A DNA stretch of 50,767 bases from Bryobacterales bacterium (GCA_020854055.1 JADZGD010000078.1:1-50767); one strand, 5' to 3'. Shown: positions 26,156 through 36,267, counted from the first letter of the stretch. Notes: generated from the sequence alone by a model not told the origin. Numbers and translations: made by a program.

Positions 26156-26700
26156 TGTTCAGCCGCTCCCAATCTCGAATTTTCGAGCCTGCCCCGGCAG
26201 GCCGCACAGAAGACCGCGTCCTTTGTATCCACCTGTTGCAGATTGGTGGAAAGAGACATGGCGCACCGTGCGTCGGGGCAGTGCGTCAACCCGAATGTGT
26301 GCCCCAACTCGTGCAGGCTCTCCTTGATCGCCCGTTCCTGAAGCCGGTGGGTCATACCGGGTATTCCGTAAAACTCCTGCCGCAACCGGGCCACTGAGAC
26401 CAGCGCCACGCGGCCTCCCAATTGCGCCTGTCCAAACAGAAAGCTCAGCATTGGGATAAAGATGTCGCGGCCGGTGATTCCCAGCACGCGTCCGGCGCCT
26501 GGTGGCGCGGCATCGAGCAACCGCTTCATAATCTCGACCGAGCTATACTGCGCCCGCCGGGCGTCGAACGCGTAGGCCGGATCGGACAGCGCCGCCATCT
26601 GCCGCACTTCCAATCCGAACTCCGCTTCAAGGCGCGGAGCAACCGCGTCCGGGACTGCGTCCTCAACCGCGCCAACCCTTATCATCGCGATCCAAATCAC
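26152..26700 (-). CDS. Archaemetzincin-type zinc metalloprotease
   Basis: A 182-residue protease of the archaemetzincin (archaelysin) family. The diagnostic motif is complete: H130-E-L-G-H134-T-F-G-L-T-H140-C141, then C146 and M148, and a second zinc site CxxC at 165-168, with 16 residues between the Met and that CxxC. Family members bind one catalytic and one structural zinc and have aminopeptidase-like or unknown activity. No signal peptide is present, so it acts in the cytoplasm. The GTG start overlaps the stop of the kinase gene (GTGA) and its stop overlaps the start of the activator gene (ATGA). Lying inside a two-component operon, it may process a regulator or sensor, but that is inference. 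Confidence 0.9.
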   Translation of the reverse strand: MIWIAMIRVGAVEDAVPDAVAPRLEAEFGLEVRQMAALSDPAYAFDARRAQYSSVEIMKRLLDAAPPGAGRVLGITGRDIFIPMLSFLFGQAQLGGRVALVSVARLRQEFYGIPGMTHRLQERAIKESLHELGHTFGLTHCPDARCAMSLSTNLQQVDTKDAVFCAACRGRLENSRLGAAEQ

Positions 26701-28325
26701 TGCGTATGGCCTGCTTCGGCCCCGGCCAGGGCCGGCGCGGCCTGATCGTTCAACGGCAACGACACCACAAACGTAGTGCCGTCTCCCATCTGGCTCTCCA
26801 CTTCGATTTCGCCGCCGTGGGCTTCAATGATTCCGTAGGTCACCGCCAGCCCCAGGCCGACCCCTTTCCCTTCCGATTTCGTAGTAAAGAAGGGATCGAA
26901 AATTTTCGTCAGGTTTTCCCGCGGGATACCCTCGCCGTTGTCGCGGACGCGCAACTGCGCCCGATCGCCCCGGAGACAGGTTTTGAGCAACACTTTCCGT
27001 TGCGACTTGCCTGCCGTCGCCTCAGCCCCGTTCAGCACCAGGTTGAGCACCACCTGCTGCATCTGTGACGCGTCGCAGGGAACAAGCGGAAGATGTTCAT
27101 CCAGTTCCAATTCCAGATCGACACTGGATAGTTTTAGCTTGTGGGACACCAGCGATGTGGTAGTGCGAATAATCCGGTTCAGGTCGGCTGGCGCGCGCTG
27201 CGGCTTGGAGCGCCGGGAGAAGGAGAGCAGGTCGGAAACGATCCTTCCTACCCGCGTTGTCTCCCCGACTACCTGGCCGAGGTAGCGCTTGAAGTCCAGC
27301 ACCCGCCCTTCCGGGATTCCGTTATCGGTGAGAACCCGCTGCATGAGCATGGACAGATTCAGCACGCCGGAAATCGGGTTGTTAATCTCGTGGGCGACGC
27401 TTGCCGACAGCCGCCCGAGTGAGGCCAGGCGATCGGTTTGCAGCAGTTTCTGGTGGGCGATTTTCAACTGCTCCGTGCGCTGCTCGACCTTCGATTCGAG
27501 ACTCTGGGTGAAGTCGTTGATCTCGGCTACCGCCAGCCGCAAACGTTTCCGCATGTTGTCGAATGATGTGGAAAGCTGCTCGAGTTCCTGGCTGGTGCGC
27601 ACCACCGGCAACGGCTTATCCAGTTCCATTTCACTCATCGCCTTGGTGCCTTTGATTAACTGGGCGATCGGTACCGAGACGAAGCGCCGCGTGAAAAGGA
27701 CGATAAAGATGCCGATCAGGACAATTTCGACGGCGGTGATCCACACAACGCGCCACCTCATGTCGGCGGCCTCGCGGTCCACCGCATCCAGGCTTAAAGC
27801 GACGTCGAGGATCCCCAGCACTTTCATCGAAGCCGGGTGGGCGTGGCACTCGGCCTGGCTGCAGGAAGGCTCATTGTAGATGGGGGTTGCCATTGCCAGA
27901 ACGCGGCGCCGGTGGGGCTCGCGGGCGATGCGCACCCTTGAGGGAAGAGACGGTTCGACGCGGGGCTTCGGCGTGGAATGGCAGACCGCGCAGGTGGCCG
28001 CGCTTTTGTCCACGCGGCCGTGCAGATCTTCCGGATTCGTGGAATAAACGATCAGGCCGGAGTGGTTGAACATCCGGATACGGTCGATACCCTGCTTCAT
28101 GGCGATGGTGTACATCACCTGGTAGGCATCCCCCCGCCGGTCGGCCAGCATGGCGTGCCAGGTAGCGCTGGCAATCCCTTTGGATAACTGATCCGCCCCC
28201 ATCACCATCAGATCGAGAAGCTGGCGCCGCTCGGCGCGGACATTCATATAGCCCCACCCGGCCGCGATGATGACCACAATGACCGTCAGGGACAGGGTCA
28301 GCTTCGACGCGAGACGTTTCGGCAC
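26697..28325 (-). CDS. Membrane sensor histidine kinase with c-type haem motifs
   Basis: A 542-residue kinase. There are two membrane helices (about 8-27 and 193-212) around a periplasmic sensor of ~165 residues with a CxxCH motif (C112-A-V-C115-H116) and a CX4CH motif (C155 to H161). Both are c-haem attachment patterns. A HAMP segment (212-265) and coiled coil lead to HisKA ([16 protein letters not shown], His312) and HATPase ([41 protein letters not shown]). It probably senses redox state, oxygen or nitric oxide through haem and phosphorylates the NtrC-type regulator. The GTG start has GGAAGGAG 11-14 nt upstream; no other in-frame start is near. First gene of a three-gene coupled operon. 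Confidence 0.92.
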   Translation of the reverse strand: MPKRLASKLTLSLTVIVVIIAAGWGYMNVRAERRQLLDLMVMGADQLSKGIASATWHAMLADRRGDAYQVMYTIAMKQGIDRIRMFNHSGLIVYSTNPEDLHGRVDKSAATCAVCHSTPKPRVEPSLPSRVRIAREPHRRRVLAMATPIYNEPSCSQAECHAHPASMKVLGILDVALSLDAVDREAADMRWRVVWITAVEIVLIGIFIVLFTRRFVSVPIAQLIKGTKAMSEMELDKPLPVVRTSQELEQLSTSFDNMRKRLRLAVAEINDFTQSLESKVEQRTEQLKIAHQKLLQTDRLASLGRLSASVAHEINNPISGVLNLSMLMQRVLTDNGIPEGRVLDFKRYLGQVVGETTRVGRIVSDLLSFSRRSKPQRAPADLNRIIRTTTSLVSHKLKLSSVDLELELDEHLPLVPCDASQMQQVVLNLVLNGAEATAGKSQRKVLLKTCLRGDRAQLRVRDNGEGIPRENLTKIFDPFFTTKSEGKGVGLGLAVTYGIIEAHGGEIEVESQMGDGTTFVVSLPLNDQAAPALAGAEAGHTQ

Positions 28326-28341
28326 GAGGTCCGGCTCTCCT

Positions 28342-28356
28342 TCCGATCTAATCGGA
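28342..28356. promoter_or_regulatory. Inverted repeat upstream of the haem-kinase operon
   Basis: TCCGAT-CTA-ATCGGA is a perfect 6-bp inverted repeat 17 bp upstream of the kinase start, in the spacer shared with the divergent acyP operon. On the minus strand it lies just before the GGAAGGAG ribosome binding site. It could be an operator or a small leader hairpin. Confidence 0.3.
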
Positions 28357-28506
28357 TATTCATATCAATTATGCCGGAAATCAGAATGAGGTGGAAGCAG
28401 GGATTTTACGGAAGTTGGTGGTGGCCGCAATCAGTGGGGCGAACCGGGTGGCTCTATCCGTGCATCGGTCTGTCACATTACGGCGCCGGACCGCTACCAT
28501 GGATTC

Positions 28507-28791
28507 ATGTCCACGCCCGCCACCTTGGCCCGCCACTTTTGGATCCGCGGCCGGGTGCAGGGCGTGGGATACCGTGCTTTCGCCGTCCGGGCCGCCGGAG
28601 AGGCCGGCGTCACCGGATACACCCGCAACCTGCCGGACGGCCGGGTGGACGTATATGCCGTGGGCAGCGCAACACAACTCGACCAACTGGCGGGGCTGCT
28701 CTATCGGGGTCCCCGCTGGGCCGAGGTACGCGGTATCGAGCAGCGGGAGGCGGCGGTGGTAAAATACGAGGGATTCCAGATCAAATACTAG
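28507..28791 (+). CDS. acyP: Acylphosphatase
   Basis: A 94-residue enzyme that hydrolyses acyl phosphates. It carries the family signature GRVQGVGYR with the catalytic Arg23, and the catalytic Asn41 in TRNLPDGRVDVYAVG. Length is typical (about 90-95). First gene of a long operon: its stop codon is followed immediately by the ATG of apt. Confidence 0.93.
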   Translation: MSTPATLARHFWIRGRVQGVGYRAFAVRAAGEAGVTGYTRNLPDGRVDVYAVGSATQLDQLAGLLYRGPRWAEVRGIEQREAAVVKYEGFQIKY

Positions 28792-29313
28792 ATGATTGAA
28801 CTCAAGCCCCTGATCCGCGAAGTCCAGGACTTTCCGAAACCTGGCGTCAATTTTTACGATATCACCACGCTGCTCAAGGATGCCTCCGGCTTCCGCGCAG
28901 TGATCGAGCGGCTAAAGGAACACTACCAGCCGACTCCCGTCGATCTGGTACTCGGCATCGAAGCGCGCGGCTTCATCTTTGCCCCGACGGTGGCTTATGC
29001 CCTCAACGCCGGCTTCATTCCGGTCCGCAAGCCGAAGAAGCTTCCCGCCGCCAGTGAGTTTGTCGAATACGCTCTCGAATACGGCACGGACCGGTTGGAA
29101 ATCCATCGCGACGCGATAAAATCCGGACAGAGCGTGCTGATTGTCGATGACGTTCTGGCCACCGGCGGCACGGCTCGCGCCACCACGCAACTGGTGGAGA
29201 GGTTGGGAGGGAAGGTTGCCGGCCTGGGTTTTGTGATCGAACTCGATTTTCTGAAGGGCCGCGACCGGTTAGCCGGTTACGACGTCTTCTCGCTTCTGAA
29301 CTACGCCGAATGA
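28792..29313 (+). CDS. apt: Adenine phosphoribosyltransferase
   Basis: A 173-residue purine salvage enzyme making AMP from adenine and PRPP. It begins with the family pattern [21 protein letters not shown], has [19 protein letters not shown] and RKPKKLP, and contains the PRPP-binding loop [11 protein letters not shown]. It starts directly after the acyP stop and overlaps ispE by ATGA. Two genes downstream, prs makes its co-substrate PRPP. Confidence 0.96.
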   Translation: MIELKPLIREVQDFPKPGVNFYDITTLLKDASGFRAVIERLKEHYQPTPVDLVLGIEARGFIFAPTVAYALNAGFIPVRKPKKLPAASEFVEYALEYGTDRLEIHRDAIKSGQSVLIVDDVLATGGTARATTQLVERLGGKVAGLGFVIELDFLKGRDRLAGYDVFSLLNYAE

Positions 29314-30272
29314 AGCCGACCGTCCGGCGGGCTACGTTCCCGGCCCTGGCCAAACTCAATCTCGTTCTGAAGGTACTCGACCGGCGGCGCGACGGGTTCC
29401 ATGAACTCCGCAGCGTGTTTCAGACCATCTCGCTGGCCGACCGGATCGAGGCCGAGTTCACGCCGGGCCGGCGGACGGGCATTGAACTGGAGAGCACGAT
29501 CGATGTTGCCCAGAACCTTGTCACGTGCGCCGCCGACTGCCTCTTGAAGGAATCGGGCGCCACCGGCACGGTTCGCTTCCGGCTGAACAAGCGGATTCCG
29601 ATGGGCGCCGGAATGGGCGGAGGATCGAGTGATGCCGCCGCAGTGCTGCTCGGATTGCCGGCGCTCACCGGGCGGCCGGTTCCGATGGAACGACTGATCG
29701 CCCTGGGCGCCTCACTGGGCAGCGACGTGCCGTTCTTTCTGCTCGGCGGCACGGCCCTGGCGCTGGGAAGGGGAACGGAACTTTACCCGCTGCCGGATCT
29801 TCGGCCGGAGGCCGTGCTGGTGGTCGCGCCGCCGGTTCACGTCACCACCGCCGAGGCATACCACGACCTTGGACGCGATTTGACAACCGTGTCGAGGTCG
29901 CCTACCATAGATATTTTCCAGTCACTTGCCTGGATTTTGGGGGAGCGGTCGTCAATTCGCGAACAGTCTTTTTTCTGCGAGAACGATTTTGAAAGGGTTG
30001 TATTCCGCAAGTACCCTCTGCTCAAGTCGATCAAAGTGAAACTCTCCAAGTCCGGAGCCGGGCCTGCCCTGATGACCGGCAGCGGCGCGGCTTTGTTCGG
30101 GGTATACGATAGCGGCGCCGAAGCGGCCAACGCCTCGCTTCTGTTTCCCGGAGAGTGGGTCAAGGTAGCCCGATTCGTGACTCGTAAGCGCTATCGTTCG
30201 CTCTGGATGAAGAATCTCAAGGAGCACGTGAGAAGCATGGCATGGCCGCCGCAAAGCCGATACGTAAGATGA
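29310..30272 (+). CDS. ispE: 4-diphosphocytidyl-2-C-methyl-D-erythritol kinase
   Basis: A GHMP kinase of the non-mevalonate isoprenoid pathway. The N-terminal [24 protein letters not shown] segment carries the catalytic lysine region, and the ATP-binding loop is [38 protein letters not shown] and the C-terminal [10 protein letters not shown] complete the fold. At 320 residues it is slightly longer than usual because of a basic C-terminal tail ([16 protein letters not shown]). ATGA overlap with apt, and its end overlaps prs. Confidence 0.94.
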   Translation: MKPTVRRATFPALAKLNLVLKVLDRRRDGFHELRSVFQTISLADRIEAEFTPGRRTGIELESTIDVAQNLVTCAADCLLKESGATGTVRFRLNKRIPMGAGMGGGSSDAAAVLLGLPALTGRPVPMERLIALGASLGSDVPFFLLGGTALALGRGTELYPLPDLRPEAVLVVAPPVHVTTAEAYHDLGRDLTTVSRSPTIDIFQSLAWILGERSSIREQSFFCENDFERVVFRKYPLLKSIKVKLSKSGAGPALMTGSGAALFGVYDSGAEAANASLLFPGEWVKVARFVTRKRYRSLWMKNLKEHVRSMAWPPQSRYVR

Positions 30273-31210
30273 GAGACGATCTCAAGGTCTTTTCCGGGAC
30301 TGCCAACGCCGTTCTGGCCGAGGAAATCTGCGTGAATCTCGGGCAACCACTCGGCGTGGCGGCGATTCGTAACTTCTCTGACGGCGAGATTCATCTACAG
30401 ATACACGAGAACGTCCGCGGCATGGATGTGTTCGTGGTCCAGCCGACCTGCACGCCGGTTGAACGCCATCTAGTGGAGTTGTTGTTGATGATCGACGCCC
30501 TGCGGCGCGCCTCTGCGGATCGAATCACCGCAGTGTTACCCTATTATGGGTATGCGCGGCAGGATCGTAAAGACAAGCCTCGTGTGCCGATTTCGGCAAA
30601 ATTGATCGCGAGCCTGCTGGAGACTGCCGGAGCGGACCGGATTCTGGCGCTTGATCTGCACGCCGCTCAGATTCAGGGGTTCTTCGATGTTCCGGTGGAT
30701 CACCTGTTTGCCGCGCCGGTACTGATTGACCATTTCCGGGCCGCCGAAATTCAGGATCTGACGGTTGTATCACCCGATGCCGGCGGCGTGGAGCGTGCCA
30801 GGGCATTCGCCAAGCGGATGAACGCGCCCCTGGCAATCATTGACAAGCGGCGGGAAGAGGCGAATGTCGCCGAAGTGATGCATGTCATCGGCCGCGTGGC
30901 CGGAAGAAACTGCCTGATGGTGGATGACCTTATCGACACGGCGGGAACACTCGTGAAAGGAGCCGAAGCGCTTTTGGAACGCGGCGCGGCCAGCGTAACC
31001 GCTTGCGCTACCCATGCGGTGCTCTCGGGACCAGCGGTAACTAAGATTACAGAATCGCCCTTCAGGGAAGTGGTATTGACGAATTCCATCCCGCTTCGGG
31101 AAGAGGCCCTCCGGTGCGGCCGCATCCGTACGTTGTCGGTCGCCCCGCTGCTGGCGCGGGCCATTCAGTCAATCCACGATGAGACATCGGTCAGTACGCT
31201 ATTTGTTTAG
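30242..31210 (+). CDS. prs: Ribose-phosphate pyrophosphokinase
   Basis: It makes PRPP from ribose 5-phosphate and ATP. The 322-residue length is normal. Seen are [41 protein letters not shown], the flexible loop region [23 protein letters not shown], metal-site [18 protein letters not shown] and the PRPP loop [13 protein letters not shown]. Two starts compete. ATG 30242 has GAGAAG at a good distance and overlaps ispE by 31 bp. ATG 30269 gives an ATGA overlap but poor ribosome binding. I kept 30242. Confidence 0.96.
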   Translation: MAAAKPIRKMRDDLKVFSGTANAVLAEEICVNLGQPLGVAAIRNFSDGEIHLQIHENVRGMDVFVVQPTCTPVERHLVELLLMIDALRRASADRITAVLPYYGYARQDRKDKPRVPISAKLIASLLETAGADRILALDLHAAQIQGFFDVPVDHLFAAPVLIDHFRAAEIQDLTVVSPDAGGVERARAFAKRMNAPLAIIDKRREEANVAEVMHVIGRVAGRNCLMVDDLIDTAGTLVKGAEALLERGAASVTACATHAVLSGPAVTKITESPFREVVLTNSIPLREEALRCGRIRTLSVAPLLARAIQSIHDETSVSTLFV

Positions 31211-31267
31211 AATCGGCCGGGAGGCCCGGTGCTCCGGGCCGTCCGGTTTCCGGCCGGAGGAGTGGGA

Positions 31268-31948
31268 ATGAGGAAGGATATTACGGTTGCGGCTGAGTCG
31301 CGTGACTCCCGCGGTAAGAATGAAGCCCGGCGCCTAAGGGTATCGGGCAAGATCCCCGCCGTGGTGTATGGGGGGGCGCCGGATTCGGTAGCGATCAGCG
31401 TCGATCCGAAACAACTGGCAGCGGTCCTGCGCAGCGGCGCCGGACACAATACAATCTTTACGCTATCGGTAGCCCAGGGCGAGAGTTCGCCGGTGATGAT
31501 TGTCGACTGGCAAAGCGATCCGCTGCGCGGCAATCTGCTGCATGCCGACCTGAAGCGCATCGACCTGAGTCAGCGCCTTACCGTCAAGGTTCCCGTTCAG
31601 GCGGCCGGCGAAGCCAAGGGCGTCAAGCAACAGGGTGGGGTGCTCGAACTGGTTACCCGCGAGGTGGAAATCGAGTGCCTTCCGGACGAGATTCCCGCTT
31701 CGTTCACCATCAACATTTCCGAGTTGCTGATCGGCCAGGTGATCCGCGCCTCCGATCTTCCCCTGACTGGCTCGATCATTCTTCTGAGCGCCGCCGACGC
31801 CGTGCTGGCTCACGTCATTTCGGTACGGGCTGAAGCCGCGGCCACAACCGAGGAGACCGCCGAGACGGCCGCCGAGCCTGAAGTCATCAAGCGGGGCAAG
31901 AAAGAGGAGGAAGAAGCGGGCGAGGACGCGAAGAAGAAGAAGAAGTAG
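31268..31948 (+). CDS. rplY: 50S ribosomal protein L25 / general stress protein Ctc
   Basis: It binds 5S rRNA in the large subunit. The 226-residue protein has the L25 domain (about 1-95: AESRDSRGKNEARRLRVSGKIPAVVYG) and the C-terminal TL5/Ctc domain (about 96-185). The tail is highly charged (TTEETAETAAEPEVIKRGKK, EEEEAG, KKKKK) and probably flexible. ATG 31268 is chosen because GGAGGAG lies 5-7 nt upstream and homologues start at this point; the open frame extends upstream to 31229. Between prs and pth in the operon. Confidence 0.93.
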   Translation: MRKDITVAAESRDSRGKNEARRLRVSGKIPAVVYGGAPDSVAISVDPKQLAAVLRSGAGHNTIFTLSVAQGESSPVMIVDWQSDPLRGNLLHADLKRIDLSQRLTVKVPVQAAGEAKGVKQQGGVLELVTREVEIECLPDEIPASFTINISELLIGQVIRASDLPLTGSIILLSAADAVLAHVISVRAEAAATTEETAETAAEPEVIKRGKKEEEEAGEDAKKKKK

Positions 31949-32569
31949 ATGCCGGACCCGCCTGCTTCTCCTCGCCCCGGCCGCTGGCTGGTGGCCGGTT
32001 TGGGAAATCCGGGCGAACAGTACCTTGGAACACCGCATAATCTCGGCTTCGCCGTTGTAGACAGGCTGGCCGAGGTTCATGGAATTCGCATTACACAGCC
32101 GGATTCCAAGGCACTGGTGGGAAATGGCCGGATCGCGGGCATGCCGGTGATGCTGGCCAAACCGCAGACGTTCATGAATCTGAGTGGAACCCCGGTTCGT
32201 CTGCTGGTTGATAAGTACGGTTTTGAGCTGTCTGAACTGCTGCTCGTTTACGATGAATTAGCGTTGCCGTGGACGAATGTCAGGGTTCGGCGGGAAGGAT
32301 CTTCCGCCGGTCACCACGGTGTGGAGTCGGTGATTCGAAGTCTGGGTTCGAGTGATTTTGCCCGGCTCAGAATCGGGATTCACCCTGGCCATCCCATCCG
32401 GGATGGCGCGCAATTCGTGCTCGCTCCAATGGGGCGGGCGCAAAGGCAGGACCTGGACTCGCTGCTCGACACTTGTAGCCGGGCAGTGGAGTTCATTATC
32501 TCCGAGGGCGTCGATAAGGCCATGGCGATGTTCAATCGTCGCGCCCACGGTACAAAAGAGGAAGAATGA
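31949..32569 (+). CDS. pth: Peptidyl-tRNA hydrolase
   Basis: It releases tRNA from prematurely dissociated peptidyl-tRNA. The 206-residue protein shows [20 protein letters not shown] with catalytic His30 (His20 in E. coli numbering), [21 protein letters not shown] with the catalytic Asp, and [28 protein letters not shown]. The ATG follows the rplY stop with no gap, and its stop overlaps the start of rpsF (ATGA). Confidence 0.96.
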   Translation: MPDPPASPRPGRWLVAGLGNPGEQYLGTPHNLGFAVVDRLAEVHGIRITQPDSKALVGNGRIAGMPVMLAKPQTFMNLSGTPVRLLVDKYGFELSELLLVYDELALPWTNVRVRREGSSAGHHGVESVIRSLGSSDFARLRIGIHPGHPIRDGAQFVLAPMGRAQRQDLDSLLDTCSRAVEFIISEGVDKAMAMFNRRAHGTKEEE

Positions 32570-33003
32570 GAATCTACGAAGAGTTGTTCATCGTCCGCCC
32601 CGACGCGACCGATGAACAGATTGATCCTTACATCGAACAGATGCGCGGCATCATCGAATCCGCGGGCGGTACGCTGGATAAAGCCGACAAGTGGGGCAAA
32701 CGCCGCCTTGCTTATCGCGTGGAGAAGTTTCACGAGGGCTTGTACATTCTGCTGGTTTTTCAATCCAAGCCGGAAGCGGTGAAGGAGATCGAACGCCGGA
32801 TGCGCGTCAACGATCTGGTCATCAAATTCATCACGGTGCGGATTGATGAGAAGATGAAGCGCATCGAAAAGCGCCGCAAAATGCGGGAGAAGCGCGCCGC
32901 GCGCAAGCCCGCGCCGGTGGTTCACGCTCCGGCGGCGCCCACCGTGGAACAGCAAATGGCGAGCGCCGGACCGATGCCGGGTGAACCGGCTCCGGCCGAG
33001 TAA
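32566..33003 (+). CDS. rpsF: 30S ribosomal protein S6
   Basis: A 145-residue S6. The core (1-95) has [38 protein letters not shown] and [21 protein letters not shown] lysine/arginine-rich then alanine/proline-rich C-terminal tail (about 100-145) is longer than in E. coli. It is translationally coupled to pth. I see no obvious S6:S18 autoregulatory hairpin in front of it, as the start lies inside the pth stop. Confidence 0.95.
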   Translation: MRIYEELFIVRPDATDEQIDPYIEQMRGIIESAGGTLDKADKWGKRRLAYRVEKFHEGLYILLVFQSKPEAVKEIERRMRVNDLVIKFITVRIDEKMKRIEKRRKMREKRAARKPAPVVHAPAAPTVEQQMASAGPMPGEPAPAE

Positions 33004-33033
33004 CCAGGGGAATCGGGAAAGGATCACACGAAA

Positions 33034-33342
33034 ATGGCGGAACAATCCAGTAGAGGCGGACGGCCGGTAGCGGCCTCCCAGCGGCCCACCGGTGGCGATA
33101 AGGCCGTGCTCAGCCACAAGAAGCAGTACTTCCGGCGCAAGAAGATGTGCCGTTTCTGCGTCGACAAGATCGATGACATCAATTACAAGGACGTCAAAAT
33201 GCTCTCGTCCTTTGTTTCCGAGCGCGGGAAGATCACCCCGCGGCGCATTTCCGGTGTCTGCCCGCCTCACCAGCGCCGGCTGGCCGAAGCCATCAAGCAG
33301 GCGCGCAACATCGCTCTGCTGCCGTTTGCAGCCGGCGTTTAA
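33034..33342 (+). CDS. rpsR: 30S ribosomal protein S18
   Basis: A 102-residue S18, partner of S6 on the platform of the small subunit. Conserved segments are [42 protein letters not shown] and [13 protein letters not shown]. It keeps cysteines (CRFC, VCPPH) typical of the zinc-type (C+) form. An N-terminal extension of about 30 residues is present. Ribosome binding site AAAGGA lies about 12 nt upstream of the ATG. Confidence 0.96.
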   Translation: MAEQSSRGGRPVAASQRPTGGDKAVLSHKKQYFRRKKMCRFCVDKIDDINYKDVKMLSSFVSERGKITPRRISGVCPPHQRRLAEAIKQARNIALLPFAAGV

Positions 33343-33357
33343 CAGGGAGCAGCAACC

Positions 33358-33804
33358 ATGGAAGTCATTCTTCGAGAAGACATCGCAAAGCTCGGAACCC
33401 GCGGCCAACTGGTGAAAGTGGCCCCCGGATTCGCCCGCAACTTCCTGCTGCCGAAGCGGCTGGCCGTTGCCGCCACCGAAGCCAACAGGAAGATTGTCGA
33501 ACAGGAGCGCCAGGCGCACCTGCGCCGCGAGGCGAAGGAGATCGCCGACGCTCAGGAATTAGGCAAACTGATGGCCGGCGTGGCAGTCACCATCGTCCAG
33601 AAGGCCGGCGAGCAGGACCAACTGTTCGGTTCGGTCACTGCGCAAGACATCGCCAATGCGCTCGAACGCCAGAACTACAGCGTCGACCGCCGCAAGGTGG
33701 TATTGGCGGAGCCCATCAAGCAACTGGGAGACTACGCCGTTCCCGTACGCCTGCATCGCGAAGTGACGGTGGAAATCAAGGTTCAGGTCACGCGCGAAGA
33801 GTAA
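33358..33804 (+). CDS. rplI: 50S ribosomal protein L9
   Basis: A 148-residue L9. The N-terminal RNA-binding domain shows MEVILREDIAKLGTRGQLVKV and APGFARNFLLPKRLAVAAT. A long connecting helix (about 45-80) leads to the C-terminal domain (LFGSVTAQDIANALERQ, VDRRKVVLAEPIKQLGDYAVPVRLH). Ribosome binding site GGGAG is 8 nt upstream. Last gene of the acyP-to-rplI operon, followed by a strong hairpin at 33812-33842. Confidence 0.96.
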   Translation: MEVILREDIAKLGTRGQLVKVAPGFARNFLLPKRLAVAATEANRKIVEQERQAHLRREAKEIADAQELGKLMAGVAVTIVQKAGEQDQLFGSVTAQDIANALERQNYSVDRRKVVLAEPIKQLGDYAVPVRLHREVTVEIKVQVTREE

Positions 33805-33811
33805 CCCGTTT

Positions 33812-33842
33812 CTCCCCGGGGGGGCGCCACTCCCTCGGGGGG
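33812..33842 (+). terminator. 13-bp hairpin after the ribosomal protein operon
   Basis: CTCCCCG GGGGGG (33812-33824) pairs with CTCCCT CGGGGGG (33830-33842) around a CGCCA loop, with three G-U wobble pairs in RNA. It begins 8 bp after the rplI stop. No T tract follows (ATTCTCC), so it may be a weak or Rho-assisted terminator or a 3'-end stabilising hairpin. Confidence 0.5.
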
Positions 33843-33928
33843 ATTCTCCAAGTCCGGAAGAAAATCCGCCCCCACTGGCATTTCACTCTCTAATTTGCAA
33901 TCCTGAAAATCTCAGTTAGCAGGCTTAT

Positions 33929-34687
33929 ATGTCCTTTTTTGATCTCAGCGGTCAGGCCGCCATGGTAACGGGCGCGGCCACCGGTATCGGACAGGCGGTT
34001 GCGCGCCGGCTCGCCCTGGCTGGCGCCACGGTTGCCGTGACCGACATCGACACAGAGGGGGCCATAGCAGCAGCCGCAGCCATCGCCGCCGAAGCGAACG
34101 GGCGGGCGTTCGCCGTCTCGCTGGATGTCGCCGATCCGGAGGCCGTCCGGCGCGCCTACCAAGCCGTTGTCGAGCGAACCGGAAAGCTTGAGATCGTGGT
34201 GAATAACGCCGGCATTGGCGGCAAGGCGGCGCCCCTGTGGGAGCAGACGATCGAAGATTGGCACCGCGCCATCGCCGTCAACATGGACAGCGTATTCAAC
34301 CTCTGCCGCGCGGCCATTGTCCAGATGCGGGAGCGCCGCTATGGCCGGATCGTCAACATTGCCTCAATTGCCGGCAAGGAAGGCAATCCGAATATGACCG
34401 CCTACTCGGCAACCAAAGCCGCGGTCATCGGCTTCACCAAGTCGCTGGCCAAAGAGGTGGCCACCGAAGGCATCTGCGTTAATGCGGTTGCGCCAGCCGT
34501 GGTCCGCACGCGCATTCTCGAACAGCTCACACAAGCCCAGATCGACTACATGTGCGAGAAGATACCGATGCGCCGCACCGGTACTCCGGAAGAGATTGCC
34601 GCGGTCGTACACTTCCTGGCCAGCCCGGACTGTTCCTTCGTCACCGGACAGTGCTACGATGCCAGTGGCGGCCGCGCTACGTACTGA
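33929..34687 (+). CDS. Short-chain dehydrogenase/reductase
   Basis: A 252-residue classical SDR. Seen are the cofactor motif [16 protein letters not shown], an Asp at the end of the second strand (VTDIDTEG, favouring NAD), NNAGIGG, catalytic Ser in [12 protein letters not shown] and the YxxxK motif AYSATKAAV. Substrate unknown; the sequence style resembles 3-oxoacyl-ACP reductase and sugar-alcohol dehydrogenases. The stop TGA overlaps the ATG of the next gene by one base (TGATG), so translation of the two should be coupled. Confidence 0.87.
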   Translation: MSFFDLSGQAAMVTGAATGIGQAVARRLALAGATVAVTDIDTEGAIAAAAAIAAEANGRAFAVSLDVADPEAVRRAYQAVVERTGKLEIVVNNAGIGGKAAPLWEQTIEDWHRAIAVNMDSVFNLCRAAIVQMRERRYGRIVNIASIAGKEGNPNMTAYSATKAAVIGFTKSLAKEVATEGICVNAVAPAVVRTRILEQLTQAQIDYMCEKIPMRRTGTPEEIAAVVHFLASPDCSFVTGQCYDASGGRATY

Positions 34688-36207
34688 TGATACTCGCCCC
34701 GAATCAATATTCCTCGGTTACTCCCTTCGAACTGCTTGAAGCCGCGGCCGATGGCATCGTTCCTCTCGATGGACGACTGCTTCATGCGCTGACCGACGAC
34801 GCCGAAAGCTCGATCCCCGATCTGGTCCGCTTTGGCATCAGCGGCACGGGGACGCACCCGATCGATCTGGAAGAAGACATTATCGCCATATTGCGGTACT
34901 TGAAAACGCCACAGGCGATTCCATTCTTCATCGATTGCATTCGCCGTGAACCGGGCGACGTCTCTGATGAACTGGTGGAAGCGCTGGTGCCGCTCGCCTC
35001 CGAAGCGCTGGAACCGCTGATCGCTCTCTATCATGAACTTGAGGAGGAGCGCGCCGGCGAGGTTGCGTTCCTGCTATCGTCGCTACGCATTCGTGATCCG
35101 CGCCTGCTCGCCATTCTGCTCGACTACTTCGAGTACGATGCTACCGACGGCGCCTTCTGCCTGGGTATGTATGGCGATCCAGCCGCCCGTGAGCCGTTAG
35201 AGAAGATTCTCTCCGCTCTCGACCCCAAGGATTCCGAGCAGGCTCCGCTGCGCGCGGAGATTCTCGAAGCGATCGATCGTCTCAGTGAAGACTCTTCCGG
35301 ACCGGAACTATTGCCCGTGCCCGATCTGTGGTCCCTCTATCCGGAAAGTGATGAGCCGCGCTTCGATCTGCTCGACCGCACGAGCCGGCTTGAATTCTTT
35401 TCAAGCCCGGAGGCTTCCTACCGGAGCGCCGCGGCCGCCAGTTTCGGCGCCGATGATGACAGCGAAGAAGTTCGTAGCGCGCTGCTCCAACTCGCTCGGG
35501 AAGATAACAATACCGGTGTGCGCGCGGCCGCCTGGCAATCGCTCGGCGACATGGATGAAGACGAGAAGATCCATCATGCGCTACACGAAAAGTTGGACGA
35601 TGCGGCAGCGCCGCCGCTCGAGCGCGCGGCCTGCCTGGTGTCCTTGATCGGTGAAGACGATCCGGAGTTCCGCGGCTACCTCACCGCGTTTTATGAAATT
35701 CCAGAATCGCGCGCGCTGGCGCTACGCGCCATGTGGCGAAGCTTCGATCGTGATTGGGCGCCGTACATGATCAAGCATCTGGAGGACGATAATCCCTCGA
35801 TCCGGCGGGAGGCCGTTCGCGGCGCCGGCTACCTGCGCCTCTCTTCCGAGTGCGCGCGGTTGCGAATCATGTTCGACGATGAAAAGATCAGGCCGGAGGC
35901 ACTGTTCGCCTATGCGATGGCGGTGCCCACCGAGCTGACGCCAGGACGCGCCAACCACCTGCTGCGTAATGTGGAACAGGCAGCCGGCGGCCTCACGCTG
36001 AGCGAGCAGGAATTTGTTGAGTTCGCGATTGATGAACGCCTGGCGATGAACGGTATGAGAACCGTTTTCTCCGGCCAGGACCAGGAAGCGCAGATCGAGA
36101 GCGAAGAGCAACCGGAACAGAATTCGGCCAAAACGGAAAAGGTCGGGCGCAACGAACCTTGCCCGTGCGGCAGCGGCAAGAAGTACAAGAAATGCTGCGG
36201 AAAGTGA
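34687..36207 (+). CDS. HEAT-repeat protein with C-terminal SEC-C zinc motif
   Basis: A 506-residue acidic, helix-rich protein. Residues from about 70 to 420 look like HEAT/PBS-lyase-type repeats (for example ISFFIDC-like, [38 protein letters not shown]). The end is a SEC-C motif, [20 protein letters not shown], which binds zinc as in the SecA tail. The function is unknown; SEC-C often mediates ribosome or protein contacts. ATG 34687 is chosen because it overlaps the upstream stop (TGATG); the frame is open further upstream but only within the SDR gene. It is followed by a good terminator. Confidence 0.75.
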   Translation: MILAPNQYSSVTPFELLEAAADGIVPLDGRLLHALTDDAESSIPDLVRFGISGTGTHPIDLEEDIIAILRYLKTPQAIPFFIDCIRREPGDVSDELVEALVPLASEALEPLIALYHELEEERAGEVAFLLSSLRIRDPRLLAILLDYFEYDATDGAFCLGMYGDPAAREPLEKILSALDPKDSEQAPLRAEILEAIDRLSEDSSGPELLPVPDLWSLYPESDEPRFDLLDRTSRLEFFSSPEASYRSAAAASFGADDDSEEVRSALLQLAREDNNTGVRAAAWQSLGDMDEDEKIHHALHEKLDDAAAPPLERAACLVSLIGEDDPEFRGYLTAFYEIPESRALALRAMWRSFDRDWAPYMIKHLEDDNPSIRREAVRGAGYLRLSSECARLRIMFDDEKIRPEALFAYAMAVPTELTPGRANHLLRNVEQAAGGLTLSEQEFVEFAIDERLAMNGMRTVFSGQDQEAQIESEEQPEQNSAKTEKVGRNEPCPCGSGKKYKKCCGK

Positions 36208-36228
36208 CTCGCGGATAACCCTAACAGC

Positions 36229-36267
36229 GACGGGGGCCATTTTGTGCGCGCCCCCGTCCGTCTTTTT
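36229..36267 (+). terminator. Rho-independent terminator after the HEAT/SEC-C gene
   Basis: A perfect 9-bp stem GACGGGGGC (36229-36237) with GCCCCCGTC (36250-36258) encloses a 12-nt loop, followed by CGTCTTTTT. The T tract is on the plus strand only, so it terminates the gene pair ending at 36207, 21 bp upstream. Confidence 0.85.

Noticed and set aside
32540..32570. S6:S18 autoregulatory leader before rpsF
   Set aside because: The rpsF start overlaps the pth stop and I see no hairpin with the expected bulge and loop.
33876..33898. TGGCA...TTGCA before the SDR gene as a sigma54 promoter
   Set aside because: GG and GC are separated by 18 nt instead of 10.
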